Assembly (NCBI GenBank): GCA_965218555.1
Contig: OZ244625.1
Coordinates: 1,860,001 to 1,924,000, forward strand
Reading direction: 5' to 3'
Source of the DNA: JAPPLB01 sp965218555
Lineage (GTDB): Bacteria > Acidobacteriota > Terriglobia > Bryobacterales > UBA6623
DNA length: 64,000 nucleotides
Shown here: one piece after another, positions 17,029 to 23,890 of the stretch
Position numbering within the stretch: the stretch's first letter is position 1
Layout: each line of letters begins with the position of its first letter
Made by a program: the position numbers and the translations under genes
Notes under the pieces: generated by a model
What the model was told of the DNA's origin: nothing
The model's database searches: none
Seen by the model: only the letters and a program-made list of their open reading frames with translations

Positions 17029-18192
17029 ATGATCGTAGCCGGAATCATGAGCGGCACGTCTGTCGACGGCATCGATGTCGCGCTCGTCGAAATCCAGGGC
17101 GAGGGCTTCCAGCAGACCGTCGAGCCCCGAGCTTTCCACTCGATCCCTTACGAACCGGCGGTTCGAGAGGCGATCTTTTCGGTCACCAACGCCGAGACCC
17201 ACGTCGGGCGCCTGAGCCAGGTTCATTTCCTGCTGGGCCGAGTGTACGGACAAGCGGTCCGCGACGCCTGCCGGCAATCCGGCATTGCGCTTGCCGAGCT
17301 GGAGCTCATCGGTTCACACGGCCAGACCGTCTATCACCAGCCGGTCGAAAGCGAGATCGGCGGACAGCTTGTCACGAGCACGCTGCAAATCGGCGAGCCG
17401 GCGCTGATTGCCGAACTGACGGGAGCGCCGGTCGTGGCGGACTTCCGTCCCGCGGATATGGCGGCGGGCGGCGAGGGCGCGCCGCTCGTGCCCTACGTCG
17501 ATTACCTGCTCCTTCGCGACCGCAGCCGCGGCCGTGTCGCGCTGAACATCGGCGGCATCGCCAACGTGACGGCCATCCCGCCGGGCGGCGGACCCGAGCA
17601 AGTGATCGCCTTCGATACCGGTCCGGGAAACATGATCATGGACGCCCTGGCGCAACGTTTCTCCCACGGAAAAAGCAAGTTCGACCGCGAAGGCAGGCTC
17701 GCTTCCGAAGGCAAAGTCGACCGGGAGCTGCTCGATCAACTCAGCCGCGACAACTATTTCCAGCAACCTCCGCCGAAGAGCACCGGCCGCGAGAAATTCG
17801 GCGAAACGTTTCTCGAGCCGTTCCTCGATGCTCCGCTCACGCCCGCCGACGCGATGGCCACCGCCAACGCCTTCACCGCCGAGACGATCGCCCAAGCGCT
17901 ACAGCGCTTCGTTGCTCCGAAGATGAGAATCGACGAGGTCATCGCCTCCGGCGGCGGCATCCAGAACCCGGAGCTGGTGCGGCGGTTGCGGGATGCGCTC
18001 GATCCCGCGCTGCTTCGGGCGTCCGCCGACCTCGGTATCGACAGCGACGCGAAAGAAGCCATCGCCTTCGCCATCCTGGCCTACGAAAGCTTCCATGGAC
18101 GCCCCGCCAACCTGCCCTCCGCGACCGGGGCCCGCCATCCCTGCGTCCTGGGGAAGGTCTGCCGGACGCCGGTTCGTGGTCGGAATCGTTAG
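17029..18192 (+). CDS. anmK: Anhydro-N-acetylmuramic acid kinase
   Basis: 387 aa. The family signature GIMSGTSVDGIDVAL is at 5-19, the second phosphate-binding block DFRPADMAAGGEGAPLVPY near 145, then LNIGGIANVT and FDTGPGNM. It phosphorylates anhydro-MurNAc from recycled peptidoglycan to MurNAc-6-P. The last 96 codons are repeated with 97% identity at 21673-21961, and foreign DNA begins directly after the stop, so the 3' end has been used as an integration or recombination site. The gene itself is complete. Confidence 0.96.
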   Translation: MIVAGIMSGTSVDGIDVALVEIQGEGFQQTVEPRAFHSIPYEPAVREAIFSVTNAETHVGRLSQVHFLLGRVYGQAVRDACRQSGIALAELELIGSHGQTVYHQPVESEIGGQLVTSTLQIGEPALIAELTGAPVVADFRPADMAAGGEGAPLVPYVDYLLLRDRSRGRVALNIGGIANVTAIPPGGGPEQVIAFDTGPGNMIMDALAQRFSHGKSKFDREGRLASEGKVDRELLDQLSRDNYFQQPPPKSTGREKFGETFLEPFLDAPLTPADAMATANAFTAETIAQALQRFVAPKMRIDEVIASGGGIQNPELVRRLRDALDPALLRASADLGIDSDAKEAIAFAILAYESFHGRPANLPSATGARHPCVLGKVCRTPVRGRNR

Positions 18193-18199
18193 CATGCCG
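17904..18199 (+). repeat. Direct repeat, copy 1 (3' end of anmK)
   Basis: About 296 bp that recur at 21673-21968 with roughly eight mismatches. Most differences are third-position transitions, one changes Ile to Val and one Gly to Ser. Similarity stops a few bases after the anmK stop codon, near GGAATCGTTAGC. The two copies bracket 3.5 kb of foreign DNA. This is much longer than a usual att core. Confidence 0.93.
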
Positions 18200-18712
18200 C
18201 TTGCGCGCGACCGCGTGCTGCTGGGTCTGCTGCTCGGCTGTGGCCTCCGCCGCGGCGAGCTCGCCGCGCTCGGCTTCGCATCCGTCGCCCAGCGAGAGGG
18301 CCGCTGGGCGATCGTCGATCTCGTCGGCAAGCACGGCCGCGTCCGCACCGTCCCGATGCCGTCCTGGGCCAAGGCGGCCCTCGATGGCTGGGCCGCAGCC
18401 GGGATTGCCGAGGGGCCCGTGCTGCGCCGTGTCGACAAGGCCGGCCGGGTCGGGCCCGGTCCGATCCAGGCGCAGTCGATCTTCGAGACGGTCGCCGGCT
18501 ACGGTCTCCGGACCGGGCTCGGAAAGATCACGCCGCACGACCTGCGGCGCACCTTCGCCAAGCTCGCCCCCCAGGGCCAGGCCCCGCTCGAGCAGATTCA
18601 GATTACGCTGGGGCACGCCTCGATCCAGACCACCGAGCGCTACCTGGGCCTCGCCCAGAACCTCCACGACGCCCCCTGCGACCGCCTCGGGCTCGTGGGC
18701 TGGGAGGGGTGA
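18194..18712 (+). pseudogene. Tyrosine recombinase/integrase, C-terminal catalytic part only
   Basis: 172 aa corresponding to the catalytic half of a phage-type integrase. All core residues are visible: Arg in GLRRGEL, Lys in GKHGRVRTVP, His-x-x-Arg in HDLRRTFAK, LGHAS, and the nucleophile Tyr in TTERYLG. The N-terminal core-binding and arm-binding domains are missing, because upstream sequence is the anmK 3' repeat. Full-length relatives have about 300-400 aa. It probably derives from the element that targeted anmK and is now inactive. Confidence 0.8.
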
Positions 18713-18774
18713 TAGGGGGGGGCGTCTGGCATGTGTGGGTCAGGGCAGGGGAAGGAAGTCGAGAGGGGTGGGGG

Positions 18775-18930
18775 TTATTGGCGTTTGCCATTGACGAAGG
18801 TGTTGGTTTCCGTGCGCCCGCTCGTGTAGCGCAAGACCCAGCGGCCCTCCTTCTTGTCGTCCACGTACGGCCCTTCCCAGACGTCCCCGACTTCGCTCCA
18901 GCCCCCGAAACAGCCCCTTTCAGAAACGAG
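18775..18930 (-). pseudogene. MORN-repeat protein, C-terminal fragment
   Basis: On the minus strand the reading ending at TAA 18775-18777 gives WEGPYVDDKKEGRWVLRY followed by TSGRTETNTFVNGKRQ. This matches the pattern of MORN repeats (EGPYV..GK..G.WV..Y.SG). Upstream in frame, stop codons are met within about 50 codons, so only the tail of a gene remains. It sits between the integrase remnant and the toxin-antitoxin pair. Confidence 0.5.
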
Positions 18931-19374
18931 TCCTCTCCCTGAGACGGTCTAGTATTACTCCGCCTCAGTGGCCTAATTTTCCTCCGCCCTTGACATCGTG
19001 GGTTCGTTCCCCAATGGACCTCGAAATTGGCTCAGGATCATTGCTGCCATCGTGGCGCTAACCGCGGTGCCGGGTCGCGGGGGACGAGCCCTCGAGAGCT
19101 TTCCGCAAGAGACGGTCGTCGAGCGGATCGACCGTGGCACGTTCGTGATTTCACACCTTGGAGCAACAGTGTTTCTGTTGATTGCCTCAGGGCTTTGAGA
19201 CGGCGCGCCCTGCTCAGGAAGCCTTGGGCTTACAGCAGTGCCACAGCCCCTGCTGCTTCGCAGCGGAGAGCCCTAGTCGAGGTGCCCTGGGGATATCGCA
19301 GGCAGGGGCAGAGATTCGTGGATTGCTGGTCGTCGCGCTGTTCTCTCACTTGCAGGATGGTAACCCTGCGCCCT
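18931..19374. other. Island stretch without a confident gene
   Basis: About 440 bases. A 66-codon frame starting GTG 18998, with hydrophobic segments (LRIIAAIVALTAV and ATVFLLIASGL), has a TTGACA a few bases upstream, but no further support. Nothing else is recognisable. Confidence 0.3.
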
Positions 19375-19665
19375 CTAAACGTGTGTCGCTGTAGGCTCGA
19401 AGGTGATCTTAAGCCGCGTGCCGGTTGCAGCTGCGACGCGCTCCAACGTCTGGGTAGACGGTCTGGCGCGGCCGCTCTCGAGCCGGGCAACAACGGACTG
19501 GGTTGTCTTCATGCGTCCAGCGAGCTGCTCTTGTGTAAGGCCGGCTTTGGCGCGAGCCTCAATGAGTGCACGGGCGATCTCGAACTCGGGCTCAAGAGCT
19601 TCGTGAGCTTTGCGGTAGTCCGGGTCTTTCATCCACTTCTTGTGCAGGTTGTGCACCTTACTCAT
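19375..19665 (-). CDS. HigA-type antitoxin, XRE-family helix-turn-helix protein
   Basis: 96 aa with a Cro/CI-type HTH at about 38-90 (LTQEQLAGRMKTTQSVVARLESG). It is the second gene of a toxin-first pair: its ATG overlaps the toxin stop by four bases (ATGA), and GGAGG lies just upstream. Such antitoxins bind the toxin and repress the operon. It ends in a region with no further gene. Confidence 0.88.
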   Translation of the reverse strand: MSKVHNLHKKWMKDPDYRKAHEALEPEFEIARALIEARAKAGLTQEQLAGRMKTTQSVVARLESGRARPSTQTLERVAAATGTRLKITFEPTATHV

Positions 19666-19988
19666 GACAGCACCTCCTTTGCTCGTTTCAAGGCCAGATC
19701 AATCTCACGTTTTGGTGTCTTCCGGGTCTTCTTGACGAAGACGCGCACCACCACCACGCGCTGACCAGTTGCCGTGACGTAGATTGCCCGTGAGATGCCA
19801 TCCTTGCCCTTCATGCAGATTTCCCACAAGGGGCCTTGCAAGTGCTTGACGTGCGGCTCACGAACACGGTCCAGACTAAACTCCTCGATCAATCGGGAGA
19901 TGTAACTAAAACGGACGCGCATGTCGGCGGGTAGCGCTTCGAGTTCTGCATCGACGACATCACTTAGGGTTTCTACAGTCCACGCCAT
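19662..19988 (-). CDS. HigB/RelE-type toxin (phage-derived Gp49-like, DUF891)
   Basis: 108 aa. The pattern (MRVRFSYISRLIEEFSL...VKHLQGPLWEICMKGKDGISRAIYV and RVVVVRVFVKKTRKTP) is that of Gp49-like HigB toxins, ribosome-associated mRNA interferases. It precedes its antitoxin, the HigBA gene order. I chose ATG 19988; 20000 would add four residues. The pair probably stabilises the island. Confidence 0.85.
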   Translation of the reverse strand: MAWTVETLSDVVDAELEALPADMRVRFSYISRLIEEFSLDRVREPHVKHLQGPLWEICMKGKDGISRAIYVTATGQRVVVVRVFVKKTRKTPKREIDLALKRAKEVLS

Positions 19989-20124
19989 GTGAACACCCAC
20001 ATTATAGCGTTTTTGCTATTCCTGGCGAGGGCACGGTGATGTTCTGAAAGGCCGTCTCTCCCGCTGTTCGTAACCGATGGAGGAGTGACCCCTTATGTCG
20101 ACAACTTCAACAGCGGCGTGAGAT

Positions 20125-20524
20125 TCAGCGGCTAAGCTCCATTCCCTGCTTCCGCTCCGGCCCTCGGTCCGGCTCGCGCTGCGGCTCGCGGGTGCGCGGC
20201 CTGTCCTGCTGCTGGGACTGCGCCTCTTTGCGCTCCTGCTCGGCGCAGTCCGCTTCGCGCCGCATGGCGTCAATGCGCACGAGCACCTCCAAGTGGGGGT
20301 CGTACTTGTTCCTGTCCTGGCGCATCTCCCGGTCCAGCCGCTGGGCCTGCGGGCCGCATTGCTGGCGCACGGCGTCCTCGACGTACTTCTCCGGGTCACG
20401 GCTGAGCTTGGCCCGCAGCGAGGTCCGGGCCTGCTCGGCTGCCTCGCGGACCCGCTCGCCGATCCCCGACTCTTCCCACCGCCGGCGGTAGAGCGGCGGC
20501 AGGTTCTGCGCGCAGATCTGCTCG
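20125..20524 (-). pseudogene. Charged C-terminal gene fragment cut by IS630 (possibly relaxase/mobilisation type)
   Basis: An open frame enters from the IS630 edge without a start (EQICAQNLPPLYRRRW...) and runs 133 codons to a stop at 20125. It is rich in Arg, Glu and Gln (LDREMRQDRNKYDPHLEVL, then ERKEAQSQQQDRPRTREPQ). Codon usage and composition look like a real protein tail. Such tails are common in MobA/relaxase and plasmid primase-type proteins, but I cannot assign it firmly. The 5' part was lost at the IS630 insertion. Confidence 0.45.
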
Positions 20525-21649
20525 CTAGTGTTGTGTCCCAGCTAATTCTTTACAGCGTTGCACTTTGTCAAGGATAACATCAGCCGTGGCCTTCCAAACG
20601 AAAGGCTGCGGCTGGTGGTTCCAGCTGGAGAGCCAGGCATAGATGGAGCGCTGCAGCTCTTGAACACTACGGAACGTACCGCGCCGGATCATGCGTTGGC
20701 TGATCAGGGCAAAGAAACGTTCGACCTGATGGAGCCAGGAACTGCTGGTGGGCGTAAAGTGAAAATGGAATCGTCGGCGCTTGCGAGGTTGGAGCCAGCG
20801 TTGGACGGCAGCGCCCTGGTGAGTGGAGTAGTTATCCATCACCAGATGCACCTCCAGGTCCGCCGGGACTTCCTTCTCGATTTGATGCAGGAACTTCACG
20901 AACTGCTTTCCCCGATGGCGCGGCAAGCAACTGGCGATGACTTTGCCGTTGACGATATTGAAAGCCGCGAACAGCGTCGTGGTGCCATGGCGTTTGTAAT
21001 CATGGGTCTGGCGTTCGGGCCATCCGGGACGCAGCGGCAGCAGGGGAGCGGTCCGGTCCAGAGCCTGAATCTGGCTCTTCTCGTCCACGCAAAGCACCAG
21101 AGCCCGGTCGGGCGGGTCCAGATAAAGACCGACAATATCCCGCACCTTGGCCTCAAACTGGGGATCGTTGGAGATCTTGAACTTCTCGACTCGGTGCGGC
21201 TGGATATCGAAACGCTGCCAGACTCGATGCACCATCATGCGCGATACCTGCAGGTGTTGGGCCAGGGTCCGAACGCTCCACTGCGTCGCGTCGGCGGGTC
21301 GGGTCTTCAGCGTCACATCCAGAATCGCACGCTCCAGCTCGGGCGTCAGCACACGCCGCGACCGCTTGCGGGTCGGTTTCACCGTCAGGGCGCCCACGCC
21401 AGCCTGTTGGAACGCCGCCCGCGCTCGAATCACGGTCGGCCGCGACAGGCCCAACTCCCGAGCAATCGAGGAATTGGCCACTCCCCGCTGAGCCAGCAGG
21501 ATGATCCGGCATTTCTGCACCACCCGCTGCGGGGTATTTCCAGAACGCAGCAGCGTTTCCAGCTGTCGTAAGATCGGTTCGTCAATGTCAAAAGCTGCAG
21601 CAGCGGTAAACATGCCACCCATGAAATCATGAGAGTGTGGAAATGTCAA
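20525..21649 (-). CDS. IS630-family transposase
   Basis: 374 aa, possibly starting at a later Met such as the one before FTAAAAFDIDEP. Paired HTH domains (about 40-150) precede a DDE domain with CVDEKSQIQALDRT (first Asp), LVMDNYSTH (second Asp) and FTPTSSSWLHQVERFF (Glu). All catalytic acids are present and the frame is intact. The stop codon is formed by the left tip of the element. Confidence 0.95.
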   Translation of the reverse strand: MTFPHSHDFMGGMFTAAAAFDIDEPILRQLETLLRSGNTPQRVVQKCRIILLAQRGVANSSIARELGLSRPTVIRARAAFQQAGVGALTVKPTRKRSRRVLTPELERAILDVTLKTRPADATQWSVRTLAQHLQVSRMMVHRVWQRFDIQPHRVEKFKISNDPQFEAKVRDIVGLYLDPPDRALVLCVDEKSQIQALDRTAPLLPLRPGWPERQTHDYKRHGTTTLFAAFNIVNGKVIASCLPRHRGKQFVKFLHQIEKEVPADLEVHLVMDNYSTHQGAAVQRWLQPRKRRRFHFHFTPTSSSWLHQVERFFALISQRMIRRGTFRSVQELQRSIYAWLSSWNHQPQPFVWKATADVILDKVQRCKELAGTQH

Positions 21650-21672
21650 CTGTTACACGGGACGGGACACTA
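20526..21672 (-). mobile_element. IS630-family insertion sequence
   Basis: The 1,147-bp element starts TAGTGTTGTGTCCC and ends, read on the other strand, TAGTGTCCCGTCCC: an imperfect 14-bp inverted repeat, 11 of 14 matching, with TA at both tips as expected for TA-target IS630 elements. It carries a single full-length transposase. Its right tip abuts the second anmK 3' copy, and its left tip cuts a charged gene fragment, so it sits at a rearrangement joint. Confidence 0.85.
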
Positions 21673-21961
21673 GCACTTCGTTGCTCCGAAGATGAGAATC
21701 GACGAGGTCATCGCCTCCGGCGGCGGCGTCCAGAACCCGGAGCTGGTGCGGCGGTTGCGGGATGCGCTCGATCCCGCGCTGCTTCGGGCGTCCGCCGACC
21801 TCGGCATCGACAGCGACGCGAAAGAAGCCATCGCCTTCGCCATTCTGGCCTACGAAAGCTTCCATGGGCGCCCCGCCAACCTGCCCTCCGCGACCGGGGC
21901 CCGCCATCCCTGCGTTCTGGGGAAGGTCTGCCGGACGCCGGTTCGTAGTCGGAATCGTTAG
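21673..21961 (+). pseudogene. Partial second copy of anmK (last 96 codons)
   Basis: It encodes the C-terminus of AnmK (MRIDEVIASGGGVQNPELV... to ...RNR-stop), nearly identical to 17904-18192, without the kinase N-terminus. It begins exactly where the IS630 element ends. The mostly synonymous differences indicate a copy from a related strain, or an old duplication, rather than an assembly artefact. Confidence 0.9.
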
Positions 21962-21968
21962 CCTGCCG
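21673..21968 (+). repeat. Direct repeat, copy 2 (3' end of anmK)
   Basis: Partner of 17904-18199, same orientation, 3,769 bp apart. Downstream of this copy lie 176 bases of non-coding DNA and then the defence-type module. Confidence 0.93.
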
Positions 21969-22144
21969 GCCCCGCGCGACTGCACGGAAACTCCTCGGGG
22001 ACGTGTGCAGCGTGAGCCTGGACGGAAGGGATCGAAACGACGATCCGCCCGCGGGCGGCGAAGACGGTTAACCGGAGCACCACAGAACGGCTTCCGCCGT
22101 GGGGATACCTACACTAGACTGTCAGAATCGAGTAAGGTGTCACC

Positions 22145-23890
22145 ATGAAAGTGCATCCTGTCCCGTGCGGGCCGGCTGTCAACGAGAGCGAGCGCAAGGC
22201 CGTCAACCAGCTCAAGTCAGGCCTGATCGGTATCCCTGGCGACGACGAGTGGCTGTTGCTGACGAATCTGACCTTCTCGGCAACGCATCGCCTTCAATCC
22301 GACGAAATCGACATTGTCGCTATCGGCCCGCCGGGAGTCCGGGTCATCGAGGTCAAGCACTGGACCGCGGCCTGGGTCAATCGAAATCCTGAGCTCGTCG
22401 AACAGGAAGCCGATCGCGTGACCAACAAGGCGCGCAAGATCGGTACGACGCTCCGCAAGCATGTGCCTAATCTCGGGCGGGTGGATGGCGCGTTTCTGGT
22501 GACCGAGGCGGCGTCTAAAGTCAAGGCTCTTGAGAAGCAGGTGGTGCGGGGCGTGCCGTTTCACACCTTCAAGACTTGGCGCGGCGCAGTCGGTTTCGAT
22601 TCGCCGAGTGTATTGTCGTCACAACAGATCGGGGTACTGGCCCGCTCCCTGGAGCCCCGGAGCGCCGTCGCCATGGACGGCGCGTTGAAGCGTCTGGCTG
22701 GGTATACGCGTCTGGAGATCCGGACGCCCACGGACGAGCGGTTCCATCGAATTTACAAGGCGACGCATGCCTCTCGGCAGGATCGGGTGATCCTGCATCT
22801 CTACGACCTGTCAGCGGGCGACGATTCGAAGGCCGAGGAGAGAGCGGAACGTGAGTGGAAGTCGTTGCACCGGCTGCAACAGTACGGCTGGGCGCCGCGC
22901 ATCGTTGACTCGTTCCAGGAAGCGCCGGGCTATACAGGCGAGATCAAGTTCTTCACGGTGGCCGATCCCGCCGCGCCCAGCATTGAGGAGCGCTCTGACG
23001 ACGACTCGTGGGATACGGAAGCCCGTTTGCGGTTCGCCCGCAGTGCTGTGGCGGCATTGGGCAAGCTCCATGAAGCGGGTACGGGCGACGAACCCATGAT
23101 TCACCGGAACCTGACGGCGAACACTATTCTGGTCAAGCATGACAATTCGCCGATCCTGACCGGTTTCGAGTACGCCCGGATTCCGGCGGATGTCTCCGTG
23201 GCTTCCACACCCTCGGAAAAGGATTGGGACGCTGCGGTTGCTCCCGAAGTTCGCGCCCAAGGCCGCGGCGCCGCAGATCATCGTTCTGATGTCTATTCGC
23301 TCTGCGCTTCACTGACGGTATTGTTCAAGGACCGGGAAGATGAGGTCAGTGTCAAGATCGTGGAAGTGTTGGCCCGGGGGATGGAGGATGCTCCCGGAGC
23401 GCGGAGCAGTTTGTCGGACCTGGATGCGTCATTGTCCAAGTTGTTGGGCGAGTCCTTACCGGAAGCACCGCTCCCGCCTGCGCGGTTCTGGACGGAAGAC
23501 CAAGTCGTACCCTTCGGCCGCCATTCCTATCGAATCGTCTCTCGTCTTGGTTCCGGAGGTGTAGGGACAACCTACAAGGTAGTGAAGATCAACAGCGAGA
23601 CCAGAGGCGACCTCGGCGCCTACCTTGCCAAGGTCGCTCGGGACGAGGAAACGGGCCGGCGGGTTCTCAAAGCCTACGAGCTGGCGCACTCGCATCTTCG
23701 CCACTCCGCCTTGTCAACAATCTTTGAAGTCGCTCCCGAATGGAAGGACAACAGCTTCGTCGCCCTGATGACCTGGATTGAGGGCGAGCCGCTCAGCGAG
23801 TACACCGGCGTGCTTCGGGTCCCGGCGGAAGACCTGGGTGAAGCGTCGGGCGAAGGCCTTGGCGCGCAGATGGCTGCGGGACGCCTGTGA
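22145..23890 (+). CDS. NERD-pseudokinase-kinase protein, N-terminal part (gene A, frame-disrupted; MAD6/PglW-like)
   Basis: 581 aa before a frame change. Residues 1-150 form a NERD nuclease-like domain with D56 and E69-V-K71 (EIDIV...IEVKHW), a PD-(D/E)XK-type signature. Residues about 200-430 are a kinase fold whose catalytic loop reads HRNLTANTIL (N322 replaces Asp) with GFE in place of DFG, so a pseudokinase. A second kinase begins near 465 with a good glycine loop (LGSGGVGTTY). It then runs off frame after the hinge (WIEGEPLSEYTG); the catalytic loop continues in the +1 frame from about 23820-23865. It is probably one gene with 23778-26147, about 1,330 aa. Confidence 0.82.
   Translation: MKVHPVPCGPAVNESERKAVNQLKSGLIGIPGDDEWLLLTNLTFSATHRLQSDEIDIVAIGPPGVRVIEVKHWTAAWVNRNPELVEQEADRVTNKARKIGTTLRKHVPNLGRVDGAFLVTEAASKVKALEKQVVRGVPFHTFKTWRGAVGFDSPSVLSSQQIGVLARSLEPRSAVAMDGALKRLAGYTRLEIRTPTDERFHRIYKATHASRQDRVILHLYDLSAGDDSKAEERAEREWKSLHRLQQYGWAPRIVDSFQEAPGYTGEIKFFTVADPAAPSIEERSDDDSWDTEARLRFARSAVAALGKLHEAGTGDEPMIHRNLTANTILVKHDNSPILTGFEYARIPADVSVASTPSEKDWDAAVAPEVRAQGRGAADHRSDVYSLCASLTVLFKDREDEVSVKIVEVLARGMEDAPGARSSLSDLDASLSKLLGESLPEAPLPPARFWTEDQVVPFGRHSYRIVSRLGSGGVGTTYKVVKINSETRGDLGAYLAKVARDEETGRRVLKAYELAHSHLRHSALSTIFEVAPEWKDNSFVALMTWIEGEPLSEYTGVLRVPAEDLGEASGEGLGAQMAAGRL

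Noticed and set aside
14893..17277. A 794-codon open frame on the minus strand across mutS
   Set aside because: It is antisense to an unmistakable MutS; G+C-rich third positions keep the opposite frame open. Its composition is Arg/Gly/Asp-rich without domains.
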